The translations under genes were made by a program, and so were the position numbers. From Mycolicibacterium pyrenivorans (lineage in GTDB: Bacteria; Actinomycetota; Actinomycetes; Mycobacteriales; Mycobacteriaceae): a stretch of 64,000 bases of DNA. Positions 35,164-48,183 of this stretch are shown here, piece after piece; position 1 is the stretch's first letter, and the number at the start of each line of letters is the position of its first letter. The notes under the pieces were generated by a model. It worked only from the letters and a program-made list of their open reading frames with translations, ran no database searches and was not told the DNA's origin. Where the stretch lies: positions 1-64,000 of the forward strand of contig NZ_JACKSH010000018.1 in assembly GCF_025821625.1 (NCBI RefSeq), in the 5' to 3' direction.

Positions 35164-36469
35164 CGCAGCGGGTTCGCCGCAACCCTCGTCGCAGCCCGAG
35201 CAGCGATCCGGCCTGAGCCGGCGCAAGCTGTTCGGCGCGGCGGGGGCCACGGCGGCGGTGGTCGGCGCGGCCGGCGCGGGAGCGCTGGCCGGTCGGGCCT
35301 CCGCCGCCAGCACGACCGACCATCTCCACACCGCCGTGCCGTTCCGCGGTGCGCATCAGGCGGGCATCGTCACCGAGGCCCAGGACCGGATGCACTTCGC
35401 GACGTTCGACGTCACCACCGACAGCCGTGACGACGTCATCAAGATGCTGGCCGACTGGACCGAGATGGCCGAACGGATGACGCAGGGCAAGGAGGCGTTC
35501 CCCAACGGGTCCACCGGCCAGAACCCCTACTCCCCACCGTCGGACACCGGTGAGGCGCTCGGACTGCCCCCGTCACAGCTGACGCTGACCATCGGGTTCG
35601 GACCGTCGTTCTTCGTCAAGGACGGGGTCGACCGCTTCGGCATCGCCGACAAGAAGCCCGCCGAACTCGTCGATCTGCCCAAGTTCCCCAATGAGTCGAT
35701 CGATCCCGCCAAGAGCGGCGGCGACATCGTCGTGCAGGCGTGCGCCAACGATCCGCAGGTCGCGGTCCACGCGATCCGCAACCTCGCGCGCATCGGCTTC
35801 GGCACCGCCGCGGTGCGCTACTCCCAGCTGGGTTTCGGTCGCACGTCCTCGACCACGCGCGAGCAGACCACCCCGCGAAACCTGTTCGGGTTCAAGGACG
35901 GAACGGCCAACCTGCGCTCCGACGAGAACACCAAGCTCAACGACTTCGTGTGGGTCGCCGACGGCGACGGCCCCGTGTGGCTCACCGGCGGGACGTACCT
36001 GGTGGCACGCCGCATCCGGATGCGCATCGAGCAGTGGGACCGCACCACGCTGCTCGAGCAGGAACGGGTCATCGGCAGGCAGAAGGGCAGCGGCGCGCCC
36101 ATGGGGCTGACCGACGAGTTCGAGGAGCTGAACTTCGATCTCGTCAACGACAAGGACGAACCGCTGATCGATCCGCTGGCCCACGTGCGGCTGGTCTCCC
36201 CCGAACACCTGGGCGGCATCGAGATCCTGCGTCGCGGCTACAACTTCACCGACGGCTCGGACGGATTCGGGCACCTCGACGCGGGGCTGTTCTTCATCGC
36301 GTTCGTGCGCAACCCGGTCACGCAGTTCGTCCCGATGCAGAACGAGATCTCCCGCAACGACGCGATGAACGAGTATGTGCTACCGACGAGTTCAGCGGTG
36401 TTCGCGTGCCCACCGGGAGTTCCCGAGGGAGACAGGTCGACGTTCTGGGGTTCGACGATCTTCGACTGA
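35144..36469 (+). CDS. efeB: EfeB, Tat-exported DyP-type haem peroxidase
   Basis: 441 residues. Twin-arginine signal SRRKLFG (residues 25-31) followed by an Ala/Gly-rich hydrophobic stretch. DyP signature GFKDG at 249-253 (Asp252 as distal acid), and the C-terminal DPLAHVRLVSPEHLGG with haem-ligand His candidates. Exported folded with haem, it is thought to oxidise Fe(II) or act on haem for EfeUO. Start GTG 35144 lies inside efeO. Confidence 0.93.
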   Translation: MSSPPSNAAGSPQPSSQPEQRSGLSRRKLFGAAGATAAVVGAAGAGALAGRASAASTTDHLHTAVPFRGAHQAGIVTEAQDRMHFATFDVTTDSRDDVIKMLADWTEMAERMTQGKEAFPNGSTGQNPYSPPSDTGEALGLPPSQLTLTIGFGPSFFVKDGVDRFGIADKKPAELVDLPKFPNESIDPAKSGGDIVVQACANDPQVAVHAIRNLARIGFGTAAVRYSQLGFGRTSSTTREQTTPRNLFGFKDGTANLRSDENTKLNDFVWVADGDGPVWLTGGTYLVARRIRMRIEQWDRTTLLEQERVIGRQKGSGAPMGLTDEFEELNFDLVNDKDEPLIDPLAHVRLVSPEHLGGIEILRRGYNFTDGSDGFGHLDAGLFFIAFVRNPVTQFVPMQNEISRNDAMNEYVLPTSSAVFACPPGVPEGDRSTFWGSTIFD

Positions 36470-36497
36470 CGGGTCTGGGCGTCGCCAGCGCGCCCAA

Positions 36498-36546
36498 ATC
36501 CACCTTTTGCAGACGAAGTGCGAGTAGAGCTCTGCAAAACGTGGAT
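36498..36546. terminator. long hairpin between convergent efeB and mazG
   Basis: Arms 36498-36513 and 36531-36546 pair over 15 of 16 bases (ATCCACCTTTTGCAGA against TCTGCAAAACGTGGAT) around a 17-nt loop. Sited between convergent genes. No U-tract follows on either strand, so it could be a bidirectional hairpin terminator of the mycobacterial type or a mobile palindrome. Confidence 0.5.
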
Positions 36547-36558
36547 CTCGGCGCGAAA

Positions 36559-37551
36559 CTAGGCGCGGCGCTCGACGTCCTCGGGCTCGACGTCCTCGGT
36601 GATGGGCGCGACCGCGCCCGGCCAGTGGGCGCGCCATTCGTCCTCGCTGATCGACTCCAGCGGCGCGTCGTCGAGTTCCTCGGCCACCTCGGCACCACGC
36701 CTGGCCGCGGCCACCGACCGCTCGGCGGCCCGCACGTCGTCCATGAACTCCAGAACCGCTGAGCGCAAGGCATTCTCGGCATCAACCTCGGCGGACACCG
36801 TGATCGTCGTGACCGCTTCGGGGATCAGGTCGTCGGGGACTCCGGCGGTGGCGGCTCGGGCGAGCACCTTCTGCGCCAACGCCAACGACGGCTGCCCGGT
36901 GGGAATGTCATCCATCACCGAGGCGGAGGCTTTCACCCGTTTTTCCAAGGCCTTGCGCTGCTCCCACTGAGCGAGCTGGTCCTCCAACGTGATCGACTCA
37001 CCGGCCAGCACCGCGGGCACCCGGTTGCCGAGCTTGCGCACCAGCGCGTCGGCCACATCATCGATTCCGAACGCGTTCTCGGGCGCATCCTCGGCGATGC
37101 GCGCGTGAAAGAGCACCTGCAGCAGCACATCTCCGAGTTCGTCGCGCAGCTCGGAGAGGTCGCCCCCGTGCACCGCGTCGAACAGTTCGTAGGTCTCCTC
37201 CAGCAGGTACCGCCGCAGCGAGTCGTGGGTCTGCTGGCTCTCCCACGGGCCTGCGGTGCGCAATTTGTCCATCAGCGCGACCGCGTCCACCAGACGCTCA
37301 CCGGGTTGCGGTGCGGGCACCGCGATGACCCGCTCCCCCGCCGCGATCCGCGCCGCCACCGAGGGATGATCGGCATCCGACGACAGCAGCACCGCGGCGG
37401 CCTCACCTTCGTAGGCCGGGCGCGCCGACGGCAGCGACCACGGCACCTTGATCGGCAATTCCTCGGTGTACTGGATGTCACCGGCCAGCAGTTCGATCGC
37501 CTCGACAGGGATCAGCGACGGGCGGCGTGGGTCGACCAGGACGACCGTCAT
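36559..37551 (-). CDS. mazG: nucleoside triphosphate pyrophosphohydrolase MazG
   Basis: 330 residues, as Rv1021. N-terminal mycobacterial extension, then the MazG helical core with LLEETYELFDAVHGGDLSEL and RDELGDVLLQVLFHARIAE (EExxE and ExxD metal motifs). Removes non-canonical or oxidised NTPs. Lies 30 bp after mfd on the same strand. Confidence 0.93.
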   Translation of the reverse strand: MTVVLVDPRRPSLIPVEAIELLAGDIQYTEELPIKVPWSLPSARPAYEGEAAAVLLSSDADHPSVAARIAAGERVIAVPAPQPGERLVDAVALMDKLRTAGPWESQQTHDSLRRYLLEETYELFDAVHGGDLSELRDELGDVLLQVLFHARIAEDAPENAFGIDDVADALVRKLGNRVPAVLAGESITLEDQLAQWEQRKALEKRVKASASVMDDIPTGQPSLALAQKVLARAATAGVPDDLIPEAVTTITVSAEVDAENALRSAVLEFMDDVRAAERSVAAARRGAEVAEELDDAPLESISEDEWRAHWPGAVAPITEDVEPEDVERRA

Positions 37552-37581
37552 CGGCTCCAGCTCATGTCTAACTCATATCGT

Positions 37582-41244
<3,663 letters not shown>

Positions 41245-41328
41245 GATCCGTCCATCGTAGGCATCCGCCGGAGTGGTTGCGGCACTGGGCGACGACACCT
41301 GAACACCGCACAAAACCGGTGCGCAGCG

Positions 41329-41964
41329 CTACTCCTGGTGCAGCACCGGGTCGGACTCGAGGTGGGTGAGCCCGTTCCAGCACAGGTTGACCAGATGCGC
41401 GGCCACCACCTCTTTCTTGGGCTCGCGCACGTCGAGCCACCACTGCGCGGCCATCGACACCGAGCCGACGAGCGCCTGCGCGTACAGCGGGGCCAGGTCG
41501 GGATCGAGCCCGCGGCGGGAGAAGTCACCCGCCAGGATCGAGGCCACCTGGCTGACCGCGTCGTTGAGCAGCGTCGAGTAGGTGCCCGAGGTGATGCTCG
41601 CCGGCGAATCGCGGATCAGGATGCGGAAGCCGTCGGTGCGCTCCTCGACGTAGGTCAGCAACGCCAGCGCGACCCGTTCGATCCGCACCCGGGAACGGTT
41701 CTTGGTCAGCGAAGCCGTGATCCCGTCCAGCAGGGCCGACATCTCGCGGTCGACCACGACGGCGTAAAGCCCCTCCTTGCCGCCGAAGTGTTCGTAGACC
41801 ACGGGTTTGGACACGTTGGCCCGCAGTGCGATCTCCTCGATCGAGGTGCCGTCGAAGCCACGCTCGGCGAACAGCGACTTGGCGATCTCGACCAACTGCT
41901 GGCGACGTTCGCTGCCGGTCATTCTGGCGCGCGGTGCACGCATTTCCTTCTCAGGCCCAGCCAC
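41329..41964 (-). CDS. TetR-family regulator (Rv1019-like)
   Basis: 211 residues from GTG 41964. HTH in residues ~20-65 (IEEIALRANVSKPVVYEHF), C-terminal domain ending near ESDPVLHQE. Conserved upstream of mfd in mycobacteria. TACCCT on the minus strand (41977-41972) ends 7 nt before the GTG, suggesting a leaderless transcript; ATG 41943 is the alternative start. Target and ligand unknown. Confidence 0.85.
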   Translation of the reverse strand: MAGPEKEMRAPRARMTGSERRQQLVEIAKSLFAERGFDGTSIEEIALRANVSKPVVYEHFGGKEGLYAVVVDREMSALLDGITASLTKNRSRVRIERVALALLTYVEERTDGFRILIRDSPASITSGTYSTLLNDAVSQVASILAGDFSRRGLDPDLAPLYAQALVGSVSMAAQWWLDVREPKKEVVAAHLVNLCWNGLTHLESDPVLHQE

Positions 41965-42017
41965 GGTTGTCAGGGTAAGCCTCACGTCGGCTTGGACTAG
42001 AGTCTCTGGGTGATCAG

Positions 42018-42089
42018 TCCGTCGTGGTGTAATCGGCAGCACCTCTGATTTTGGTTCAGATAGTTCAGGTTCGAGTCCTGGCGACGGAG
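42018..42089 (+). tRNA. tRNA-Gln (anticodon UUG)
   Basis: 72 nt. Acceptor TCCGTCG/CGACGGA, anticodon stem TCTGA/TCAGA with loop TTTTGGT (anticodon TTG), T-arm with GTTCGAGTC, discriminator G. Immediately upstream of glmU. Confidence 0.93.
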
Positions 42090-42106
42090 CATTAGCGAGG
42101 ACATCT

Positions 42107-43585
42107 ATGCGTGAAGCCGCGGTCCTGGTCCTGGCGGCGGGTGCCGGCACCCGGATGAAGTCCGACACCCCGAAAGTGCTGCACACCCTCGGCGGTCGCA
42201 GCATGCTGGCGCACTGCCTGCACGCGGTGGCGAAGGTCGCGCCGCGGCACCTGGTGGTGGTCGTGGGGCGCGACCGCGAGCGCGTCGCACCCGCGGCCCT
42301 GGAGATCGGCCACAAGCTGGGTCAGTCGGTGGAGATCGCCGTCCAGGAGCAGCAGCAGGGCACCGGGCACGCGGCGGAGTGCGGGCTGTCGGCCCTGCCA
42401 CCCGATTTCGACGGCATTGTGGTCGTGACCTCGGGCGACGTGCCGCTGCTGGACGCCGACACGCTGGCCGACCTGATCGCCGCGCACAGCGCCGAGTCGG
42501 CCGTCGCGAGGGTGCTGACCACGACGTTGGCGGACCCGACCGGCTACGGGCGGATCCTGCGCACCCAGGACGGGGCGGTGATGGGCATCGTGGAGCAGAC
42601 CGACGCCAGCCCCTCACAGCGGGCGATCACCGAGGTCAACGCCGGTGTGTATGCCTTCGACATCGGGGCGCTGCGCTCGGCGCTGGGCCGGCTGCGCTCG
42701 GACAATGCGCAACACGAGCTCTACCTGACCGACGTCATCTCGATCGTGCGTTCCGACGGGCGCATCGTGCGGGCCCAGCATGTCGACGACACCGCGCTGG
42801 TCACCGGCGTCAACGACCGCGTCCAACTGGCCGAGCTGGGCGCCGAACTCAACCGCCGCATCGTCGCCGGGCATCAGCGCGCGGGCGTGACGATCATCGA
42901 CCCCGCGTCGACGTGGATCGACGTCGACGTCTCCATCGGCCGCGACACCGTCGTGCACCCCGGCACCCAGCTGCTGGGCGCCGCGCGTATCGGCGGCCGC
43001 TGCCAGATCGGGCCGGACACCACCCTGACCGACGTCACCGTCGGCGACGGCGCCGAGGTGGTCCGCACCCACGGCACGTCGTCGGTGATCGGTGACGACG
43101 CCGTCGTCGGCCCCTTCACCTACCTGCGGCCGGGCACGGTGCTGGGCGTCGCGGGCAAACTCGGCGCATTCGTCGAGACGAAGAACGCCTCGATCGGCGA
43201 CGGCACCAAAGTGCCCCACCTGACCTACGTCGGGGACGCCGACATCGGCGAGAACAGCAACATCGGCGCGTCCAGCGTCTTCGTCAACTACGACGGAGAA
43301 ACCAAGCGCCGCACCACCATTGGCTCTCACGTCCGCACCGGGTCGGACACCATGTTCGTGGCGCCGGTGACCATCGGGGACGGCGCATACACCGGCGCGG
43401 GAACGGTGGTCCGCGAGGACGTCCCCCCGGGTGCGCTGGCGGTGTCCGCGGGACCGCAACGCAACATCGAAGGCTGGGTGGGGCGGAAGCGGCCCGGCAG
43501 CGCTGCGGCGGCCGCGGCAGCCGCGGCGAACCGGACTCCTACCGACGCCGCCGACACGCAGGACGGGGAACCTACCGACCAGTAG
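42107..43585 (+). CDS. glmU: bifunctional UDP-N-acetylglucosamine pyrophosphorylase/GlcN-1-P acetyltransferase
   Basis: 492 residues. N-terminal pyrophosphorylase with [20 protein letters not shown]-terminal left-handed beta-helix (hexapeptide repeats from ~265) with [13 protein letters not shown] and an Ala-rich tail. Makes UDP-GlcNAc for peptidoglycan. GCGAGGA 6 nt before ATG. Starts 17 bp after tRNA-Gln and precedes prs. Confidence 0.97.
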   Translation: MREAAVLVLAAGAGTRMKSDTPKVLHTLGGRSMLAHCLHAVAKVAPRHLVVVVGRDRERVAPAALEIGHKLGQSVEIAVQEQQQGTGHAAECGLSALPPDFDGIVVVTSGDVPLLDADTLADLIAAHSAESAVARVLTTTLADPTGYGRILRTQDGAVMGIVEQTDASPSQRAITEVNAGVYAFDIGALRSALGRLRSDNAQHELYLTDVISIVRSDGRIVRAQHVDDTALVTGVNDRVQLAELGAELNRRIVAGHQRAGVTIIDPASTWIDVDVSIGRDTVVHPGTQLLGAARIGGRCQIGPDTTLTDVTVGDGAEVVRTHGTSSVIGDDAVVGPFTYLRPGTVLGVAGKLGAFVETKNASIGDGTKVPHLTYVGDADIGENSNIGASSVFVNYDGETKRRTTIGSHVRTGSDTMFVAPVTIGDGAYTGAGTVVREDVPPGALAVSAGPQRNIEGWVGRKRPGSAAAAAAAAANRTPTDAADTQDGEPTDQ

Positions 43586-43688
43586 CAGCCGGTCGCCGTT
43601 TGTTGGCATTCTGGTAACCCGGCAGCGTACGGGTGTGAGCGCTACGTACGATGGCCCCGTATCGATACCCCGACGCCAAGGGCAGCCT

Positions 43689-44669
43689 GTGAGTCACGAC
43701 TGGACCGACAACCGCAAGAACCTGATGCTCTTCTCTGGTCGGGCGCACCCCGAGCTGGCCGAGCAGGTCGCCAAGGAGCTCGACGTTCCGGTCACCGCGC
43801 AGACCGCGCGGGACTTCGCCAACGGCGAGATCTTCGTTCGCTTCGACGAGTCGGTGCGCGGGTGCGACGCGTTCGTGCTGCAGAGCCACCCGTGGCCGCT
43901 GAACCAATGGCTCATGGAACAGCTGCTGATGATCGACGCGCTCAAGCGCGGCAGCGCCAAGCGCATCACCGCGATCCTGCCGTTCTACCCCTACGCCCGC
44001 CAGGACAAGAAGCACCGCGGCCGTGAGCCCATCTCCGCGCGCCTGGTCGCCGACCTGCTCAAGACCGCCGGGGTCGACCGGATCGTCACCGTCGACCTGC
44101 ACACCGATCAGATCCAGGGGTTCTTCGACGGGCCCGTCGACCACATGCGGGCGCAGAAGCTGTTGACCGGCTACATCGCCGAGAACTACTCCAACCACGA
44201 CATGGTGGTGGTCTCCCCCGATTCCGGCCGGGTGCGTGTCGCCGAGAAGTGGGCCGACTCCCTCGGTGGCGTCCCGCTGGCCTTCATCCACAAGACCCGT
44301 GACCCGATGGTGCCCAACCAGGTGAAGTCCAACCGTGTCGTCGGCGACGTGGCCGGCAAGACCTGCATCCTCACCGACGACATGATCGACACCGGTGGCA
44401 CCATCGCCGGGGCGGTACGCCTGCTCAAGCAGGACGGTGCGGCCGACGTCGTCATCGCCGCCACCCACGGTGTGCTGTCGGACCCGGCCCGCGAGCGACT
44501 GGCCGAATCCGGCGCCCGTGAGGTCATCGTCACCAATACGCTGCCGATCGGTGAGGAGAAGATGTTCCCTGCGCTCACCGTGCTGTCCATCGCCCCACTG
44601 CTGGCGAACACCATCCGGGCGGTTTTCGACAACGGTTCGGTGACAGGACTTTTCGACGGATCGGCCTGA
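43689..44669 (+). CDS. prs: ribose-phosphate pyrophosphokinase
   Basis: 326 residues from GTG 43689, equal to the M. tuberculosis PrsA length I recall. Contains YPYARQDKKHRGREPISARL, VDLHTDQIQGFFDGPVD and the PRPP-binding loop LTDDMIDTGGTI. Makes PRPP for nucleotides, His, Trp and arabinan precursors. Confidence 0.97.
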   Translation: MSHDWTDNRKNLMLFSGRAHPELAEQVAKELDVPVTAQTARDFANGEIFVRFDESVRGCDAFVLQSHPWPLNQWLMEQLLMIDALKRGSAKRITAILPFYPYARQDKKHRGREPISARLVADLLKTAGVDRIVTVDLHTDQIQGFFDGPVDHMRAQKLLTGYIAENYSNHDMVVVSPDSGRVRVAEKWADSLGGVPLAFIHKTRDPMVPNQVKSNRVVGDVAGKTCILTDDMIDTGGTIAGAVRLLKQDGAADVVIAATHGVLSDPARERLAESGAREVIVTNTLPIGEEKMFPALTVLSIAPLLANTIRAVFDNGSVTGLFDGSA

Positions 44670-44670
44670 C

Positions 44671-45024
44671 ATGCCCGAGCGTGGCGACTCCGTCATCTAT
44701 CACAACCCGAAGTGCTCCACGTCGCGCAAGACGCTGGAGTTGTTGCGCGACAACGGCATCGAGCCCGAGATCGTGCAGTACCTCAAGACGCCGCCGTCAC
44801 GCGCCGAGCTGATCGAGCTGATCGACGACGCCGGCATCGAGGTGCGCGCGGCGGTGCGCAAGCGCGAACCGCTGTACGTCGAACTCGATCTGGCCTCGGC
44901 ATCCGACGACGAACTGCTCGACGCGATGGCCGCGAATCCGATCCTGATCGAGCGGCCGTTCGTGGTGACGCCCAAGGGCACCCGCCTGGCGCGACCGCTC
45001 GAGAGCGTGCGAGAGATTCTGTGA
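44671..45024 (+). CDS. arsC: ArsC-family glutaredoxin-fold arsenate reductase-like protein
   Basis: 117 residues. Catalytic Cys in YHNPKCSTSRKTLELL near the N-terminus and the family's LIERPFVVTPKGTRLARP near the C-terminus. The Arg residues used in arsenate binding are in place, but similar proteins (YfgD) have no proven arsenate activity and no other ars gene lies nearby. One base after prs; overlaps lpqT by GTGA. Confidence 0.85.
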   Translation: MPERGDSVIYHNPKCSTSRKTLELLRDNGIEPEIVQYLKTPPSRAELIELIDDAGIEVRAAVRKREPLYVELDLASASDDELLDAMAANPILIERPFVVTPKGTRLARPLESVREIL

Positions 45025-45695
45025 CGTTTCGAGCACGGCTGGCGGTCGCTGCCGCGCTGGCGGCGCTCGGCTGCGCGGGCTGCGCGACGGCGGCGCCCGA
45101 CTACCAGTCCGTGTGGTCGACGCCGAGCGCGACGACCACGGCCCCGGCCGCCACAACCGATGCGGATCGGGTGCCCATCGCCGCATTCCTGGAGAAGGCC
45201 GGCGTCATCGGCGAGCCCGTCGTCTTCGACAAGCTGACCGACCTCACCGTCTCGATGCCCACCCCGCCGGGATGGACGCCGTACCAGGGCACCAACCTCG
45301 CCCCGGGCGCCCGGATGATCGTCAAGGGCGACACCTATCCGACCGCGATGCTGATGGTGTTCGAACTCGACGGCGACTTCGACGCCCGCGAAGCCGTCAC
45401 CCACGGCAACGTCGACGCCGAGATGTCGGAGAACTTCACCGAGCTCAACTCGTCGGCCACCGATTTCGGCGGCTTCCCGTCGTCGATGATCGAGGGCAGC
45501 TACGACCTCAACGGCTCCCGGATGCACACCTACAACCGCATCGTCATCGCCACCGGCGCCCCGCAGAAGCCCGGTGCCGGTGGTCAGCGTTACCTGATCC
45601 AGTTCACCGTCACCGGCTACGCCGACAAGGCGGCCGAGGAGTCGACGGACATGGAGACGATCATCAGCGGCTTCACCGTCGAGGTGCCGAAGTAA
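45021..45695 (+). CDS. lpqT: LpqT/LpqN-family lipoprotein
   Basis: 224 residues. Signal peptide ending in ALGCAGC (acylated Cys18 or Cys21), then the LpqN/LpqT domain (FDKLTDLTVSMPTPPGW). It ends IISGFTVEVPK. Surface lipoprotein; LpqN-type proteins are linked to envelope biogenesis. Order prs-lpqT-rplY-pth matches Rv1017c-Rv1014c, with arsC and an SDR inserted. Confidence 0.9.
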   Translation: MTFRARLAVAAALAALGCAGCATAAPDYQSVWSTPSATTTAPAATTDADRVPIAAFLEKAGVIGEPVVFDKLTDLTVSMPTPPGWTPYQGTNLAPGARMIVKGDTYPTAMLMVFELDGDFDAREAVTHGNVDAEMSENFTELNSSATDFGGFPSSMIEGSYDLNGSRMHTYNRIVIATGAPQKPGAGGQRYLIQFTVTGYADKAAEESTDMETIISGFTVEVPK

Positions 45696-45699
45696 TCAC

Positions 45700-45763
45700 C
45701 GCCGAAACGGCATTCCGTCAGGTCCGCACTCGACCTTTGGCTGCTGGAATGCCGTTTCGGCGG
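45700..45763. repeat. 18-bp perfect inverted repeat with 28-nt loop
   Basis: CCGCCGAAACGGCATTCC (45700-45717) and its exact complement GGAATGCCGTTTCGGCGG (45746-45763), between lpqT and the SDR gene. No U-tract. Looks like a dispersed palindromic element or a strong hairpin. Confidence 0.85.
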
Positions 45764-45787
45764 GGTGGCGGTGTTGTCCGGCCCCAC

Positions 45788-45793
45788 TAGGGT
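45788..45793 (+). promoter_or_regulatory. -10 (TAGGGT) for a leaderless SDR mRNA
   Basis: TAGGGT ends 7 nt before ATG 45801. Confidence 0.4.
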
Positions 45794-45800
45794 GGTGGAC

Positions 45801-46670
45801 ATGAGCGACTGGACCGCCGCCGACCTGCCCTCTTTCGCCGGACGCACCGTCATCGTCACCGGCGCCAACTCGGGGCTGGGCCTGGTGACCGCCCGCGAGT
45901 TGGCCCGCGTCGGCGCCAGGACGATCCTGGCGGTGCGCAACCTCGACAAGGGCAATGCGGCCGCGGCGCAGATGGCGGGCGACGTGGAGGTGCGCAAGCT
46001 CGACCTGCAGAGCCTGGCCTCGGTCCGGGAGTTCGCCGACGGCGTCAGCGGCGTCGACGTGCTGATCAACAACGCAGGCATCATGGCGGTTCCGTACGCG
46101 CAGACCGCGGACGGATTCGAGAGCCAGATCGGCACCAACCACCTCGGCCACTTCGCGCTGACGAACCTGCTGCTGCCCCGCCTCACCGACCGGGTGGTCA
46201 CCGTGTCGTCGATGATGCACCTCCTGGGCTACATCAGCCTCAAGGACCTCAACTGGAAGTCGCGGCCGTACCTCGCCTGGCCGGCCTACGGCCAGTCGAA
46301 GCTCGCCAACCTGCTGTTCACCACGGAGTTGCAGCGCAGGCTGGACGCTGCGGGGTCCACCGTCACGGCGGTGGCCGCCCATCCCGGGTACTCGGCGACC
46401 AACCTCCAGGGGCAGACCGGAAACAAGTTCGGCACCCCGATCTGGAACGCAGCCAACCGGCTGATGGCCACCGACGCCGACTTCGGCGCCTGCCAGACCC
46501 TCTACGCGGCCTCGCAGAACCTGCCAGGAGACAGCTTCATCGGCCCGCGGTTCGCGATGCGCGGCCCCACCGGCCGGGCCCAGCGCAGTCCGCTGGCGCG
46601 TAATCGGGACAAAGCCAGGGCGCTGTGGACCCTTTCCGAACAGCTCACCGGGGTCGAGTTCCCGCTGTAG
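45801..46670 (+). CDS. short-chain dehydrogenase/reductase
   Basis: 289 residues. Cofactor motif TGANSGLG, NNAGIMA, active-site YGQSK with upstream Ser (VSSMM). Extended substrate region as in retinol dehydrogenase-like SDRs common in mycobacteria; NADP(H) preference likely. Substrate unknown. Inserted between lpqT and rplY relative to M. tuberculosis. Confidence 0.85.
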   Translation: MSDWTAADLPSFAGRTVIVTGANSGLGLVTARELARVGARTILAVRNLDKGNAAAAQMAGDVEVRKLDLQSLASVREFADGVSGVDVLINNAGIMAVPYAQTADGFESQIGTNHLGHFALTNLLLPRLTDRVVTVSSMMHLLGYISLKDLNWKSRPYLAWPAYGQSKLANLLFTTELQRRLDAAGSTVTAVAAHPGYSATNLQGQTGNKFGTPIWNAANRLMATDADFGACQTLYAASQNLPGDSFIGPRFAMRGPTGRAQRSPLARNRDKARALWTLSEQLTGVEFPL

Positions 46671-46696
46671 ATTTTCTCCGGCGGCATGAGGTGCGC

Positions 46697-46702
46697 TACC
46701 CT
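46697..46702 (+). promoter_or_regulatory. -10 (TACCCT) of rplY with a ~150-nt leader
   Basis: TACCCT fits TANNNT. The leader to ATG 46857 contains a GGTGGC/GCCACC stem (46723-46728 with 46753-46758), possibly autoregulatory as in some ribosomal protein leaders. Confidence 0.3.
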
Positions 46703-46856
46703 TGCGGACGCGTCACGGCGAGGGTGGCTTGATTTCCAGCCTGATTTCTGAGGCCACCGTTATCGACGGGAACAGCATCTGACGGGAACCAGCGTCTCTT
46801 AGGTGTGCAACCCCTGGCCGTGCCCGACACCGATCACCGGCACAGGAGCACCGAAA

Positions 46857-47531
46857 ATGGCGAAGAACGCCCCCAATAATCTGACCGCGCAGGTCCGCAC
46901 CGTCACCGGCAAGGGCGCCTCGCGCCGTGCCCGCCGCGAGGGCAAGGTTCCCGCGGTGCTGTACGGCCACGGCTCCGACCCGCAGCACCTCGAGCTCGAC
47001 GGCCGCGACTTCGCCGCCGTGCTGCGTCACGCAGGCACCAACGCCGTGCTCACACTGGACATCGACGGCAATGAGCAGCTCGCCCTCACCAAGGCTCTGG
47101 AGATCCACCCGATCCGGCGCAACATTCAGCACGCCGACCTGCTCGTGGTGCGCCGCGGCGAGAAGGTGACCGTCGACGTCAACGTCGTGGTCGAGGGCGA
47201 CGCCGCCCCCGGCACACTGGTGAACCAGGAAACCAACACCATCGAGATCGAGGCCGACGTGCAGTCGATCCCCGAACAGTTCACCGTCTCGGTGGAGGAT
47301 GCCCAGGCCGGTACCCAGATCACCGCCTCCGACGTCGAGCTGCCCTCCGGCGTGACGCTGGTGTCCGACCCCGAGCTGTTGGTCGTCAACGTGATCGTCG
47401 CGCCGACCGCCGAGGACCTCGAAGCCGAGGGCGCCGGTGAGGAAGGTCCGGCTGCCGCCGAGGAGACCGCCGCCGAGGAAGTCTCCGAGGGCGCCGCGTC
47501 GGAGTCGGAATCCGAATCCGCTTCCGAATAG
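46857..47531 (+). CDS. rplY: 50S ribosomal protein L25, general stress (CTC) form
   Basis: 224 residues. N-terminal L25 domain binding 5S rRNA ([24 protein letters not shown]) and C-terminal CTC beta domain, with a Glu/Ala/Ser-rich acidic tail. CAGGAG 9 nt before ATG 46857. Followed by pth as in other mycobacteria. Confidence 0.95.
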   Translation: MAKNAPNNLTAQVRTVTGKGASRRARREGKVPAVLYGHGSDPQHLELDGRDFAAVLRHAGTNAVLTLDIDGNEQLALTKALEIHPIRRNIQHADLLVVRRGEKVTVDVNVVVEGDAAPGTLVNQETNTIEIEADVQSIPEQFTVSVEDAQAGTQITASDVELPSGVTLVSDPELLVVNVIVAPTAEDLEAEGAGEEGPAAAEETAAEEVSEGAASESESESASE

Positions 47532-47554
47532 TCCGGGCAGAACGGACCGCTGTC

Positions 47555-48157
47555 GTGGCAGAGCCGTCCCCCGCCGAAGGGCGGGGGCCCCTGCTGGTGG
47601 TCGGCCTGGGCAACCCCGGACCGAACTACGCCACGACCCGACACAACCTCGGCTTCATCGTGGTCGACATTCTCACCGACCGCATCGGCGAGAAGTTCAA
47701 GGTGCACAAGAAGTCTGGCGCCGAGGTGGCCACCGGGCGGCTCGCCGGCCGTTCGGTGGTGCTCGCCAAGCCCCGCGTCTACATGAACGAGTCCGGGCGT
47801 CAGGTGGGTCCGCTGGCGAAGTTCTACTCGGTGCCCCCGGCCGACATCGTGGTGATCCACGACGAGCTGGACATCGACTTCGGGCGCATCCGGCTCAAGG
47901 CAGGGGGCGGGGTGGCAGGACACAACGGCCTCCGCTCGGTCGCATCGGCGTTGGGCAGCAACGACTTCCAGCGGATCCGGATCGGCATCGGCAAGCCGCC
48001 CGGGCGGATGTCGGGCGCCGGCTTCGTGCTGGAGAACTTCAACGCCACCGAGCGCAAGGAAGTGCCGACGATCTGCGAGCAGGCCGCCGACGCGGCGGAG
48101 TTGCTGATCGCCCAGGGACTCGAGCCCGCGCAGAACGTCGTCCACGCCTGGGGCTGA
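47555..48157 (+). CDS. pth: peptidyl-tRNA hydrolase
   Basis: 200 residues from GTG 47555. [18 protein letters not shown] (catalytic His in RHN), [37 protein letters not shown]. Releases tRNA from peptidyl-tRNA. 23 bp after rplY. Confidence 0.96.
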   Translation: MAEPSPAEGRGPLLVVGLGNPGPNYATTRHNLGFIVVDILTDRIGEKFKVHKKSGAEVATGRLAGRSVVLAKPRVYMNESGRQVGPLAKFYSVPPADIVVIHDELDIDFGRIRLKAGGGVAGHNGLRSVASALGSNDFQRIRIGIGKPPGRMSGAGFVLENFNATERKEVPTICEQAADAAELLIAQGLEPAQNVVHAWG

Positions 48158-48178
48158 GCCCAACTGGGCTTCGCCCCA
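48149..48178. terminator. hairpin between convergent pth and the ferredoxin-type gene
   Basis: TGGGGC-TG-AGCCC, loop AACT, GGGCT-TC-GCCCCA: two stacked stems with a 2x2 internal loop, overlapping the pth stop. No U-tract; probably a bidirectional terminator. Confidence 0.45.
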
Positions 48179-48183
48179 CCGGG

